A stretch of DNA of 64,000 bases from JAFAGX01 sp035623335. GTDB lineage: Bacteria; Acidobacteriota; Terriglobia; Terriglobales; Acidobacteriaceae. Positions 50,165 through 59,680 of this stretch are shown piece by piece (position 1 is the first letter of the stretch; every line of letters begins with the position of its first letter). The DNA lies in NCBI GenBank assembly GCA_035623335.1, contig DASPTQ010000183.1:26386-90385 (forward strand). The letters run 5' to 3'. Both the position numbers and the translations under genes were made by a program. The notes beneath the pieces were generated by a model, which had not been told where the DNA came from, ran no database searches, and worked only from the letters and a program-made list of their open reading frames with translations.

Positions 50165-50827
50165 CTACGCTCCCGCCTTCATCTTCACGATCTTGTTCTC
50201 AATCGCGTAGTCTATGAGCGCCGCTTTGTTATGGATGTCCAGCTTGCGCATGAGATTGAATTTGTGGGCCTCGATGGTCTTGATGCTCCGTCCCAGCCCC
50301 ACCGCAATTTCTTTGACGGATTTGCCTTCGGCGATCATCTTCACAACTTCGCGTTCCCGCGGCGTCAGGGTCGACCCGCCCCTCTGCCCACGACGGCCCC
50401 GGCTGCGCGCGCGGAAATCGTCGACCAGTTGGCCGAGAACCTGGGGACTCACATACTTGCGTCCATGGTAGGCCTCGCGTATGGCACTGAGCAGTTTGGT
50501 TGGGGGAGAGTTCTTCAGAATGTAGCCCGCCGCGCCCGCCTCCAGATATCGCTGCAAGGACTCCTCATCTTCCTCGCTGGTCAAAAAAACCAGCCGCGTG
50601 TTCGGAGCATCCCGGGCTAGGAGCCTGGCCGCGTCGAGGCTGGAGATGCCTGGTAGGTTGATGTCCATGAGCACTACATCGGGTTTCAGTTCTCGCACCT
50701 GCTCATGTCCCTCCGTGGCGTCGCTCGCCTCGCCTACCAGCCGAAGGTCCAGTGCTCCCTCGAGCAAGCGACGAAGGCCGTCACGGAACGACAGGTGATC
50801 GTCAATGATTGTCAGTCGAATCGCCAT
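50165..50827 (-). CDS. NarL/LuxR-type response regulator, orphan
   Basis: 220 residues from ATG 50827 (GGGGAT upstream). Receiver domain: acidic pocket in TIIDDHLSF, phosphorylated Asp in VVLMDINLPGIS, Thr in LTSEED and Lys in YILKNSPP. The C-terminal LuxR helix-turn-helix reads LTPREREVVKMIAEGKSVKEIAVGLGRSIKTIEAHKFNLMRKL. No histidine kinase is adjacent, so the partner must lie elsewhere. Confidence 0.9.
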   Translation of the reverse strand: MAIRLTIIDDHLSFRDGLRRLLEGALDLRLVGEASDATEGHEQVRELKPDVVLMDINLPGISSLDAARLLARDAPNTRLVFLTSEEDEESLQRYLEAGAAGYILKNSPPTKLLSAIREAYHGRKYVSPQVLGQLVDDFRARSRGRRGQRGGSTLTPREREVVKMIAEGKSVKEIAVGLGRSIKTIEAHKFNLMRKLDIHNKAALIDYAIENKIVKMKAGA

Positions 50828-51130
50828 CGATAAATCCCCGCCACAAATGACGGACGCAATGCTCAGCCGTAGCATCCTGCCGCTTACGGCTGATGACACC
50901 TCGAAACAGGAACTACCAGAAGTGGCGCTCGATGGGTGGCGCGTACGGCTGGCGCTTCAAAAGTGGCGCGGCGAGCCCGGTTCGGCCCGGTTGTCCTACC
51001 GGATAATTTGATTCTAACAGCCCTTCGGCCTGTGTGCCTACGATGTACCCAGGAAAAAACATTATTTTCACCGCCAGGATGATTCCCCGGCCGCCGAGTT
51101 TGTCCTCGCGATCAGGTACAATCCAGGACA
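50828..51130. other. Divergent intergenic region between response regulator and aroC
   Basis: About 303 nt with no gene. A GG-TACAAT extended -10 element at 51117-51122 ends 8 nt before the aroC ATG, with no good -35 box and no Shine-Dalgarno of normal spacing, so aroC may be leaderless. The minus-strand promoter of the response regulator is not obvious. Confidence 0.5.
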
Positions 51131-52303
51131 ATGCTGCGGTATTTCACCGCCGGTGAATCTCACGGAGAGGCCTTGGTCGCCTTGCTGTGCGGCTTGCCCG
51201 CAGGATTGAAGGTGGATCAGAACTTTCTCGATCGAGAACTCTGGCGTCGGCAACAGGGCTACGGCCGCGGTGGGCGCATGAAGATCGAGTGCGATGCGGC
51301 GCACCTGATCTCCGGCGTACGCCACGGGATTACCATCGGATCCCCTATTGCCGTTCTGCTGGAAAACCGGGACTGGAAGAGTTGGCAGGAATCGCTGCCC
51401 GTTCAGCAGGGAGATCCGGCCAAGCACAAACCGGTGACCTCGCCACGTCCTGGACACGCCGACTTGGCCGGGGCCTTGAAGTACAACTTTCCCGAAGCTC
51501 GCTACGTGCTGGAGCGGGCTTCGGCGCGCGAGTCGGCCGCGCGGGTTGCGATTGGAAGCTTGGCAAAGCTGTTCCTGCGGGAGCTCGGAATTGACGTTTT
51601 GAGCCATGTCATCGCCGTGGGAGGAGCCTGGGTGCAAGGAGAGATAGCCTGGGAACGGGTGGCCGCTCTCCGGGATCAAGCCGAAGTGATGCTCAATTGT
51701 GCGGAGACAGAGTCTGAGATGGGCATGAAGCAAGAGGTCGATCAGGCATTGAAAACAGGGGATTCGGTAGGCGGAGTCTTCGAGGTGATCGCTCATAACG
51801 TCCCTGCCGGCCTCGGCAGCTACGCGCAGTGGGATGAGCGCCTGGATGCACGCCTGGCCGGGGCCGTCATGTCGTTGCAAGCCGTGAAGGCCGTGGAGAT
51901 CGGCGCCGGCATACCGGCGGCGGCTTCGCCTGGATCGGCCGTGCATGATGAAATAGGCTACGAGAAGTCGGGTTCTCACCCCGGATTCACTCGCAGTCGC
52001 AACAATGCCGGCGGAATTGAGGGCGGAGTTTCGAACGGCCAGGAGATCCGGCTGCGAGGATACCTCAAGCCGATTTCCACCCTGCGGCGTCCCTTGCAAT
52101 CGGTGGATTTTGCCACCCGGGAACCGGTGAAGGCAGCCTATGAGCGCTCCGATGTCTGCGTGGTGCCGGCAGCTGGGGTTGCCGCGGAGGCCATGGTGGC
52201 ACTGACCTTGGCAGGTTGCGCGCTGGATAAATTTGGCGGCGATTCGATGGGAGAAACCCTTCGCAACTTCCAGGGTTATCGTCACCAATTGGAAACGTAC
52301 TGA
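51131..52303 (+). CDS. aroC: Chorismate synthase
   Basis: 390 residues. Last shikimate step: EPSP to chorismate with reduced FMN. Signature segments TAGESHGEALVALLCGLPAG, RQQGYGRGGRMKIE, SPRPGHADLAGALKY and RSRNNAGGIEGGVSNGQ are intact. Stands before def, fmt and rsmB on the same strand, 24 nt from def. Confidence 0.96.
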   Translation: MLRYFTAGESHGEALVALLCGLPAGLKVDQNFLDRELWRRQQGYGRGGRMKIECDAAHLISGVRHGITIGSPIAVLLENRDWKSWQESLPVQQGDPAKHKPVTSPRPGHADLAGALKYNFPEARYVLERASARESAARVAIGSLAKLFLRELGIDVLSHVIAVGGAWVQGEIAWERVAALRDQAEVMLNCAETESEMGMKQEVDQALKTGDSVGGVFEVIAHNVPAGLGSYAQWDERLDARLAGAVMSLQAVKAVEIGAGIPAAASPGSAVHDEIGYEKSGSHPGFTRSRNNAGGIEGGVSNGQEIRLRGYLKPISTLRRPLQSVDFATREPVKAAYERSDVCVVPAAGVAAEAMVALTLAGCALDKFGGDSMGETLRNFQGYRHQLETY

Positions 52304-52327
52304 CGACGGACCGTTTTGATCGACTCC

Positions 52328-52837
52328 ATGATCTATCCAATCGTTAAATTTGGTGACCCTGTTCTAGAAAGGCCAGCCGATCCCGTAACCATCTTCGACG
52401 GTGATCTGAAGAAACTGGTGGAAGATATGTTCGAATCGATGTATCAGGCCCATGGCATAGGCCTGGCGGCACCCCAGATTGGAATCTCCAAACGCCTGGC
52501 GGTGATTGATATTACCTTCAAGGAGGACGAGAACGCCAAACTGGTGCTGGTGAATCCGGAAATCCTCCATAGCGAGGGAAAACACACCCAAGCCGAAGGT
52601 TGTTTGAGCATTCCGGAATTTCGTGAGCCGGTTTCTCGCGCCCGCAAGGTGACTCTTCGCGCTCAAGACGTCCATGGACACTGGTTTGAGAAAAGCGGCG
52701 AGGATCTGTTAGCCCGCGTCTTTCTTCATGAAACCGACCACCTGAATGGAAAGCTTTACCTCAGCCACCTCAGCGCTTTGAAACGCGATCTGATGAAGCG
52801 CAAGATCCGCAAACTGGTGAAGGCCGGGGAGTGGTAG
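52328..52837 (+). CDS. def: Peptide deformylase
   Basis: 169 residues from ATG 52328. Removes the formyl group from new polypeptides. Motif 1 GIGLAAPQIG, motif 2 EGCLSIPEF (metal Cys) and motif 3 HETDHLNG (two His and catalytic Glu; the more usual residue is HEIDHLNG) are present. Followed 49 nt later by fmt, the enzyme that adds the formyl group to initiator tRNA. Confidence 0.95.
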   Translation: MIYPIVKFGDPVLERPADPVTIFDGDLKKLVEDMFESMYQAHGIGLAAPQIGISKRLAVIDITFKEDENAKLVLVNPEILHSEGKHTQAEGCLSIPEFREPVSRARKVTLRAQDVHGHWFEKSGEDLLARVFLHETDHLNGKLYLSHLSALKRDLMKRKIRKLVKAGEW

Positions 52838-52886
52838 ACGATGGACGGGGTTTCTTGCGGGAGGGAATCATGGGCAGAATAAGCTC

Positions 52887-53825
52887 ATGACGCCGTCGCT
52901 CAATCTTGTGTTTGCCGGCACGCCCCGTTTTGCCGTTTCGACCCTGGACAAGCTGGTCGAAGCCGGGTTCTCGGTTGCGCTCGTTGTGACCCAGCCGGAC
53001 CGTCCGAGCGGCCGAGGTATGGAGTTGGCCGCTTCCCCCGTCAAGCAGCGGGCGCTCCAGCTTGGCTTGACTACCACACAACCGGAGAAGATCAAAGACA
53101 ACCAGGATTTCCGGGCTCAACTCACGGCGATCAAGCCGGACGCCATCGTGGTCGTCGGCTATGGCCGGATGATTCCTCCCTGGATGATCGATCTGCCGCC
53201 ATTCGGCAACATTAACCTGCACGCATCCTTGCTGCCGAAATATCGTGGAGCCGCACCCATCCAATGGGCCATCGCCAACGGGGAAACAGTGACGGGAGTT
53301 ACTACGATGCGTATCAACGCAGGCCTCGATGCCGGCGACATCCTGCTGCAGAAGTCGGTATCGATTGCGTCCGAGGAAACCGCGGTATTGCTGACTCCCC
53401 GTCTGGCCGCAATCGGAGCCGAGTTGATGATTGACACTCTCCATGGGCTTAAGGCTGGGACCATCCGCCCCTGTCCTCAAGATCCTAGCCAGGCAACTCT
53501 CGCCCCAAGCTTGAAGAAGGAAGATGGCCGAATCGGTTTTGGGCGCAGCGCCCAAGAAATCTTCGACCGGCTACGCGGCTTCCAGCCCTGGCCGGGCGCT
53601 TTCACCAGCTTTCGCGGCAAGAACCTGCACATTTGGGAAGCCAAGCCGATTGCGAAGCAAATTCCGCCGGGTGCGCTCGAGAGCGAACACGATTCCTTGT
53701 TCGTCGGTTGCGGCAGCCATACTGCTCTCGAACTGCTGGTCGTCCAGCAGGAAGGCAAAAGGCGGATGTCCGCGCGGGACTTTCTGCATGGCCATCGTTT
53801 GCGCAATGGAGAGCTCCTCGGCTAG
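52887..53825 (+). CDS. fmt: Methionyl-tRNA formyltransferase
   Basis: 312 residues. Uses 10-formyl-tetrahydrofolate to formylate Met-tRNAfMet. The catalytic Asn-His-Asp set sits in FGNINLHASLLPKYRGAAPIQWAI and INAGLDAGDILLQ. The C-terminal tRNA-binding domain is present (FQPWPGAFTSFRGKNLHIWEA). Gene order def-fmt-rsmB is widespread. Confidence 0.95.
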   Translation: MTPSLNLVFAGTPRFAVSTLDKLVEAGFSVALVVTQPDRPSGRGMELAASPVKQRALQLGLTTTQPEKIKDNQDFRAQLTAIKPDAIVVVGYGRMIPPWMIDLPPFGNINLHASLLPKYRGAAPIQWAIANGETVTGVTTMRINAGLDAGDILLQKSVSIASEETAVLLTPRLAAIGAELMIDTLHGLKAGTIRPCPQDPSQATLAPSLKKEDGRIGFGRSAQEIFDRLRGFQPWPGAFTSFRGKNLHIWEAKPIAKQIPPGALESEHDSLFVGCGSHTALELLVVQQEGKRRMSARDFLHGHRLRNGELLG

Positions 53826-53858
53826 CTTGCGGAGACCCGAAAGAGGAGCCGAGGCCTG

Positions 53859-55229
53859 ATGCCCATCTCCCCTGCCCGAGTCACCGCCTTCGATATCCTC
53901 CTTCGGGTGGAACAGCAAGATGCCTTTGCCTCCGAGCTCCTGCACTCCTCCCGCTATCAGAATCTCTCCGCGGCGGATCACCGCCTGGCCACCGAACTGG
54001 TCATGGGAGTTCTTCGCTGGCGCTCGCTGCTCGATCAAGCCGTTCGCGAGAACTCGTCCTTAAAACTCGACAAGCTGGATCCGCCGGTGCTTACTTCCTT
54101 GCGCCTCGCCGCGTATCAACTCATGTTCCTGGATCGGGTGCCGCCACGGGCTGCCATTGCTGAGAGCGTAGAGCTCGTGAAGCGCGCCCGGAAGCTCTCA
54201 GCGGCAGGATTTGCCAATGCACTGCTGCGACGCTTGGCCGATTCCCCAAGAAAAGCACGGCCACGGACAGCCTTTGAAAACAGCACTACGGCTTCGGAGT
54301 TGGCCAGACTTTCCGCTCATCCCGAATGGCTGGTGGCCCGCTGGGCAGGCAACTTTGGCTGGGAAGCTGCCCGGCAAATCTGCTTGTACGACCAGCAAGT
54401 TCCTGAAGTCTCCCTCGCCCTGCCCCAATTCGATCGGCCCGACGCCCTCGAGAACCAAGGAATCCAGTTAGGGCCCGGCTTCCTCGTGACGCGGTCGCGG
54501 CGGGTCATGCGGGGAGATCTCACAAAATTGCGCCATGCCAAGCTGCCCTCGATCTTCATTCAGGATGAGGCGTCCCAACTGGTTGCGCTTCTCGTCGGCT
54601 GCGGCGACCGAATTCTTGACTGCTGCGCTGCGCCGGGGGGAAAGGCACGGCTGCTGGCCGACCGCAATCCCAAGGCCCGCGTCGTGGCTGCCGAACTTCA
54701 TCCCCATCGTGCGCGCCTGCTGCGCAAACTGGTTCCCGCGCGCAACCTCCAGGTAATCGCTGCCGATGCTCGTGCCCTGCCGCTCGAGCCAGGCTTTGAC
54801 CGGGTGCTGGCCGACGTGGCCTGCTCGGGCACCGGCACCTTGGCTCGCAATCCGGAAATCAAGTGGCGGCTGAGGAAGGATGACCTGTTCGATCTCCACC
54901 AGCGGCAGCTCGAAATTCTGCGCTCCGTGCTGCCGCTGGTCGCGCCCCAAGGGCGGCTCGTCTATTCCACCTGTTCGCTCGAGAAGGAGGAGAACGAACA
55001 GGTGGTCGAAGCCGCGCTCGAAGGCGAACGATCGTTTCGCCTCGTGGATTGTCGTGAGCTGCTCGATCAGCTTCGCGACCAGGGCGAAGTAGCAGGCAAG
55101 GATCTGGACTCAATCACCCGCGGCCCATACTTGCAGACGATCCCGGGGGTACATCCTTGTGACGGATTCTTCGCTGCCATCCTCGAAAAGGTCCCGCCTC
55201 GGCCGGCGAGAGCTTCCGCGAGCCCATGA
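53859..55229 (+). CDS. rsmB: 16S rRNA m5C967 methyltransferase
   Basis: 456 residues: an N-terminal NusB-like RNA-binding domain (RVTAFDILLRVEQQDAFASELL) and a C-terminal SAM-dependent methyltransferase (ILDCCAAPGGKARLLADRNPKA). The catalytic cysteine of motif VI is in YSTCSLEKEENEQVV. In motif IV the usual PCSG reads ACSGTGTLARNPEIKW; the release cysteine is kept and only the proline is changed. Last gene of the def-fmt-rsmB run. Confidence 0.93.
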   Translation: MPISPARVTAFDILLRVEQQDAFASELLHSSRYQNLSAADHRLATELVMGVLRWRSLLDQAVRENSSLKLDKLDPPVLTSLRLAAYQLMFLDRVPPRAAIAESVELVKRARKLSAAGFANALLRRLADSPRKARPRTAFENSTTASELARLSAHPEWLVARWAGNFGWEAARQICLYDQQVPEVSLALPQFDRPDALENQGIQLGPGFLVTRSRRVMRGDLTKLRHAKLPSIFIQDEASQLVALLVGCGDRILDCCAAPGGKARLLADRNPKARVVAAELHPHRARLLRKLVPARNLQVIAADARALPLEPGFDRVLADVACSGTGTLARNPEIKWRLRKDDLFDLHQRQLEILRSVLPLVAPQGRLVYSTCSLEKEENEQVVEAALEGERSFRLVDCRELLDQLRDQGEVAGKDLDSITRGPYLQTIPGVHPCDGFFAAILEKVPPRPARASASP

Positions 55230-55263
55230 ACCGGTTCTCGCATTCTCGGAACAGGAAAGCCAC

Positions 55264-56025
55264 TCAACTTCCCGAACGCACTTCAAAACTTACCGCTGAC
55301 CCGGCAATCACCTTGGTTCCGGCAGCGGGATTCTGGGAGACAATGAGGCTCGAACCCGCGGGCGGGGGGGGCGGTTGCGGGGAGGGATTGGGGGGTAAAA
55401 TGCCGGGAGGCGGGGAAGCAACCGTCACATTGCCCACTTCGAGACCCGCTTCCTTGAGAGCCGCGGTCGCAATGCTCAGGGTCTGTCCCACCAGCCTAGG
55501 CATGACAAACGCCTGGGGCAGGGGCGTCTGTGCCGCCAGCAGATTGATCCTCGGGGCCGATATGCTGCTGGCGTTGGGCGATGGATTCTGGGCAATCACT
55601 TCGTTGGGGGTTGCCCCGGGGACCTCAACCTCTGCCACGGCTCCTACGACCAGGCCGCGGCGCAGAATGTTGATTTCCGCTGCCCGTTCACTCTGACCAA
55701 GCACATCGGGAATCTGAACCCGTTGCGGGCCTAAGCTGAGGGACACTCGAATTTGCCAGCCGCTCCGGATCAGGATGGCGGAGACTGGTATCTGCGAGAG
55801 AACTCTGCCCTCCGGGACGGTGGGGCTGTAGTATTGCCGCTCGGCCTCAAACCCAAAACCCGCCAGCTCGCAAATCCGGCGCGCCTCCGCCGGCGTTTTG
55901 CCCACCAGATCGGGCACAGCCACCTCCCGACCGTGTATGGCAAAGCGCATCGCCGTCAGGGCCGAGATCAAGGCCACCACGAGCAGAACCAACGAGCGCA
56001 AGACAAAGCGGAACAACGCTTTCAT
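55264..56025 (-). CDS. Membrane-anchored triple-PASTA-domain protein
   Basis: 253 residues from ATG 56025. One N-terminal helix (LRSLVLLVVALISALTAM) then three PASTA repeats: VAVPDLVGKTPAEARRICELAGF, VQIPDVLGQSERAAEINILRRGL and FVMPRLVGQTLSIATAALKEAGL, plus a proline-rich tail. PASTA domains bind peptidoglycan or muropeptides. There is no kinase domain. It lies 50 nt after the PBP1A gene on the same strand, so both likely act in cell-wall synthesis. Confidence 0.88.
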   Translation of the reverse strand: MKALFRFVLRSLVLLVVALISALTAMRFAIHGREVAVPDLVGKTPAEARRICELAGFGFEAERQYYSPTVPEGRVLSQIPVSAILIRSGWQIRVSLSLGPQRVQIPDVLGQSERAAEINILRRGLVVGAVAEVEVPGATPNEVIAQNPSPNASSISAPRINLLAAQTPLPQAFVMPRLVGQTLSIATAALKEAGLEVGNVTVASPPPGILPPNPSPQPPPPPAGSSLIVSQNPAAGTKVIAGSAVSFEVRSGS

Positions 56026-56075
56026 ACTTCTAACTTCCCCTGCCATCGGCCTTCGATCGAGATCCCGCAGGGCCG

Positions 56076-58304
56076 CTAGTGAGTTTCTTCCTCCGCCGGA
56101 GCGGCATCTGGGGTATCCACCCGCTGCGCCACCGATTGAGGAGGCATATCCGGCAAGGGCTGAAAATCCCCGGGCTCTCGTCCGGCCAGAGCGACCTTCA
56201 TAAACTCGATCCAGATGGGCAGCGCCGCGTGGGCTCCGGTCTCCTTAGCCCCCAGCGACTTCTTTTCATCGTAGCCAATCCAAACACCGGCCGTCATGGA
56301 GGGCGAGAAACCGATGAACCAAGCGTCGGTAAAGTCGTTGGTAGTACCGGTTTTTCCACCCAAGGGACGGTTCAGGCTGGCAGCCGCGATCCCGGTTCCA
56401 TGGAGCACGACCTCGCGCAGCATCGAAGTCATGATACGTGCAGTCCGCGCAGCGATCACGTCTCGCACATCCGGAAAATCCTCCTCCAGGACCCGGCCTT
56501 CATAGTCCGTGACTTTTGTGATGTAGCGAGGGGTGACGCGGACACCGTCATTGGGGAAGACGCTGAAAGCGGACGTCTGCTCAAACAACGTTACCTCGGC
56601 TGCCCCCAAGGCGACCGGCAGGTATGCGGGCAAATTGGAAGTGATCCCGAAACGATGGGCATAGTCGATCACCGTCCTGATGCCAATGGTGCTGGCAAGT
56701 TTCAGGGCGGGAATATTGCGAGACTGGGCCAAAGCCCGGCGCAAGGTAATCGTCCCTTCGAACTTTTCGTCGTAGTTGTGGGGAACATAGGGACCGGAGG
56801 CCGTCTCAAAGGTTATTGGGGAGTCCAGGATCGTGTCGTCCGGCCGGGCACCCTGATCGATGGCAGCGGTGTACACATACGGTTTGAAGGATGAACCTAC
56901 CTGCCGCAACGCCTGGGTGGCGCGGTTGAACTTGGATTCCTCGAAATCGCGCCCGCCCACCATGGCCTTGATGCTTCCACTGGCATTGTCGATCGCGATG
57001 AGTGCGCCTTGGGCTCCCGAATCTTGTTCCAGGCTCACGTGCGCTTTCGTCTCGCTGGTGAAGGACGAAATCTTCACGTAGACAAGATCGCCGGCTCGTA
57101 AGATATCTTCCAGCTTGTGCCCGGTCCACGCCCCATCGGCCTCCGTGAGCGTAGCTGCATAACGACCGAATTTGACGATGGCCCCGTGGGCCACAAGGGA
57201 GGTGACCAAAGCGTGAACATAGCCGCCAAGTTCCGGTTCCTCTTCCCAGTCAGGATGTTCGTAGCCGGTGAGGGATTGCCCCTCGCGTAGCACGTTCTCC
57301 AGGTGACCCTTCCAGCCGTGGCGACGTTCGTAAGCGGCCAGCCCATCGAGCACGGCGTGGTTTGCCGCTCGCTCAAGTTCCGTATCGAGCGAGGTGTAGA
57401 CTCGCAGTCCGCCTTCGTGTACTTGATCCGTGCCGTAACGGTTTTCAAGATATCGCCGTACCTCCTCGACGAAATAGGGTGCCAGAGAGTTGGGATCGTG
57501 CTGCAGCTTCAGACCAAGAGGCTGGCCGCGGGCATCGTTGGCTTGGTTGGCCGTGATCTTCCCATCTTCGAGCATGGCGTTGATCACCAGATTGCGCCGC
57601 TTGAGGGCGCGATCGGGATGAAGGATCGGGGAGTATTGTCCCGGTGCTTTGGGCAACCCCGCCAGCAGCGCTGCTTCTTCCAGGGTCAGATCCCTGGCCG
57701 GTTTGCTGAAGTAGTATTCCGATGCCGCTTCGAATCCATAAGCCCCATGCCCGAGAAAGATCTGGTTGGCATACAGGGTAAAGATCTGCTGTTTGGTGAA
57801 GCGGCGCTCGATCTGGATGGCGAGCAGCGCCTCTTCGATCTTTCGGCGAAAGGATCGGTCGGGGGAGAGAAACAGATTGCGTGCCAGCTGCATGGTGAGG
57901 GTGGACGCCCCCTGCACCCTTCCGCCGGATTCAATGTCGCGGTACGCGGCCCCGGCAATGCGCCACACATTGATACCCCAATGGCTGTAGAAATCCTTGT
58001 CTTCGATGGAGATCAAGGCTTCCCTGAGCAGGGCGGGAAAATCGCCGTAATTGGACACCACGCGGCGCTGAAGGGCAAAAGAACCGACGACGCGACCCTG
58101 ATCGTCGTAAAGTTCGGTGATCGAACTGGGACGGTAATGTTCGAGCTGCTCGACCTGGGGCAGGTCGGTCGAATAGACCAGCAACAATCCCGCAGAGGCA
58201 CCGATTAGGGCGGAAAACAAAACCAACAATCCGAACAGCACCCGTCCCATCATCTTCCGTCCGCCGACTTCAACGGGCGGAAGATCTTGGTAAATCACCT
58301 TCAT
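56076..58304 (-). CDS. Class A penicillin-binding protein (PBP1A-type)
   Basis: 742 residues. A membrane helix (about residues 20-45) precedes the glycosyltransferase domain with the catalytic Glu in ALISIEDKDFYSHWGI and the family segment STLTMQLARNLFLSPDRSFRRKIEEALLAIQIERRFTK. The transpeptidase domain has the nucleophile VGSSFKPY, the SRN triad and GGKTGTTND. It polymerises and cross-links peptidoglycan. Co-oriented with the PASTA protein. Confidence 0.93.
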   Translation of the reverse strand: MKVIYQDLPPVEVGGRKMMGRVLFGLLVLFSALIGASAGLLLVYSTDLPQVEQLEHYRPSSITELYDDQGRVVGSFALQRRVVSNYGDFPALLREALISIEDKDFYSHWGINVWRIAGAAYRDIESGGRVQGASTLTMQLARNLFLSPDRSFRRKIEEALLAIQIERRFTKQQIFTLYANQIFLGHGAYGFEAASEYYFSKPARDLTLEEAALLAGLPKAPGQYSPILHPDRALKRRNLVINAMLEDGKITANQANDARGQPLGLKLQHDPNSLAPYFVEEVRRYLENRYGTDQVHEGGLRVYTSLDTELERAANHAVLDGLAAYERRHGWKGHLENVLREGQSLTGYEHPDWEEEPELGGYVHALVTSLVAHGAIVKFGRYAATLTEADGAWTGHKLEDILRAGDLVYVKISSFTSETKAHVSLEQDSGAQGALIAIDNASGSIKAMVGGRDFEESKFNRATQALRQVGSSFKPYVYTAAIDQGARPDDTILDSPITFETASGPYVPHNYDEKFEGTITLRRALAQSRNIPALKLASTIGIRTVIDYAHRFGITSNLPAYLPVALGAAEVTLFEQTSAFSVFPNDGVRVTPRYITKVTDYEGRVLEEDFPDVRDVIAARTARIMTSMLREVVLHGTGIAAASLNRPLGGKTGTTNDFTDAWFIGFSPSMTAGVWIGYDEKKSLGAKETGAHAALPIWIEFMKVALAGREPGDFQPLPDMPPQSVAQRVDTPDAAPAEEETH

Positions 58305-58462
58305 GGGGAGCTTACATTCACCAACTCGAGCTTACTCGGCGAGTTTTCCAGTTGTGCCGCACTCGATGGACACTCCCAAAGCCTGGGACTTGATGGCGGC
58401 GATCCTCGGACCACGTCGTCAATGGACCCAGAAGGAAGCCTGCAATTCCTAGGTTAGGCCGG

Positions 58463-59680
58463 CTAACTGGAGCGATTCTTCAGCAGGTCGACAGCCCGCT
58501 GTAACTGCTGGTCTTCCCCCGCGGCCGGCGGCTTTCGGGTCTGATCAGGCGGAGCCGCATTTTCGTCTTCGTCCGGCACCGGAACATCCTCTTCTTCATC
58601 GGCTACAACTACATTGGGGGTGACGGCTATATCTTGAATGGCCTTGCCGCTCGGGGTGTAATACTTGGCTACCGAAAGAATCAGAGCTCCCCCGTCCTCT
58701 AAGGGGATAACTTTCTGTACCGACCCCTCGCCAAAGGTTTTGTCTCCGACCACATCGCCACGAGAGTTCTCCAGTATGGCCGCGGCCACAATTTCAGCCG
58801 GCCCGGCTGTTCCTTTGTTTACCAGCACCACGAGCGGCAGACTGGTAATGGCCTTGCTGGGATCGGCATTAAAGGCCTCGCGGGGATACTTCTGTCCCTG
58901 CAAATAGGTGATCGTGCCGTGGTTAAGGAACAGGTTGGCGGTCGCAATACCTTCCGATTCTTCACCTTCCGCACAATTGCGCAAGTCGAGAATCAGCTTC
59001 TTGGCGCCTTCCTTCTGCAAAGCCTTGATCTTGCTCGCGAGTTCTTGCGACTTGCCCTTGGTCAGCGCGTCGACCCGGATTTCGCCGATCTCGTCGGCCA
59101 TCATCTTCTCGGTAACCGGCGGGATCTTCACGACATCGCGTGTAATCGTCAGTTTTTCCGGTTGGGCACGACCCGCTCGCACCACCGCCACGCTCACATT
59201 CGAGCCGGGTTGTCCGGCCACCAGGTTGCGCAACTCGGCCAGTGACATTTCGCGAGTGCTCTTCCCGTCGACGGCCTCGAGAATATCTGTATCCTGGAGA
59301 CCCGCCTTGTCGGCCGGACCTCCTGGAATGACCGAGATCACCGCCGCATAGCCAAACCGCTTTGACAAAGCGGCGCCGATGTCAGCCCTGGCCTCGCTTT
59401 GATGAGACTGGTAGTCCTTGTACTCAGCGGCCGTCAGATAGCTGGAGTTAGCGTCCAGGGATTCTAGTAGCCCGTGAAGAGCGCCGTCGGTTACCAGGGG
59501 AATGTTCGGGTCTTCGACATAGTCGCTGCGCACGCGCGAAAGAACTTCACTGTAAACCTGAAGTTGCCGATACGCGCCATCATTGCTCGATGCCCGAACT
59601 CCGTCCATCCCTCCCGCAGCCATGAAGACGAGCACTGCCGCCGAGGGAAGAAGTATTGCAACCTTAATTTTTGTGGACAT
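58463..59680 (-). CDS. S41/CtpA-family peptidase homologue lacking the catalytic dyad
   Basis: 405 residues with an N-terminal membrane/signal segment (VAILLPSAAVLVFMAAGGM), a PDZ domain (VISVIPGGPADKAGLQDTDILEAVDGKS) and an S41 core. At the site of the catalytic serine (family GTASASE or GSASASE) it reads GTAGPAE, at the lysine (TFGKGSVQ) it reads TFGEGSVQ, and the oxyanion stretch LRNNPGG reads LRNCAEGEE. Both dyad residues are therefore replaced and the protein is predicted inactive as a protease; it may bind or hold substrates or regulate an active protease. Confidence 0.85.
   Translation of the reverse strand: MSTKIKVAILLPSAAVLVFMAAGGMDGVRASSNDGAYRQLQVYSEVLSRVRSDYVEDPNIPLVTDGALHGLLESLDANSSYLTAAEYKDYQSHQSEARADIGAALSKRFGYAAVISVIPGGPADKAGLQDTDILEAVDGKSTREMSLAELRNLVAGQPGSNVSVAVVRAGRAQPEKLTITRDVVKIPPVTEKMMADEIGEIRVDALTKGKSQELASKIKALQKEGAKKLILDLRNCAEGEESEGIATANLFLNHGTITYLQGQKYPREAFNADPSKAITSLPLVVLVNKGTAGPAEIVAAAILENSRGDVVGDKTFGEGSVQKVIPLEDGGALILSVAKYYTPSGKAIQDIAVTPNVVVADEEEDVPVPDEDENAAPPDQTRKPPAAGEDQQLQRAVDLLKNRSS

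Noticed and set aside
51068..52288. 406-codon minus-strand frame opposite aroC
   Set aside because: aroC is complete with all signatures; the opposite frame has no motif or ribosome-binding site and is a GC-bias shadow.
57303..58208. 301-codon plus-strand frame opposite the PBP1A gene
   Set aside because: PBP1A has intact transglycosylase and transpeptidase motifs; the antisense frame is unstructured.
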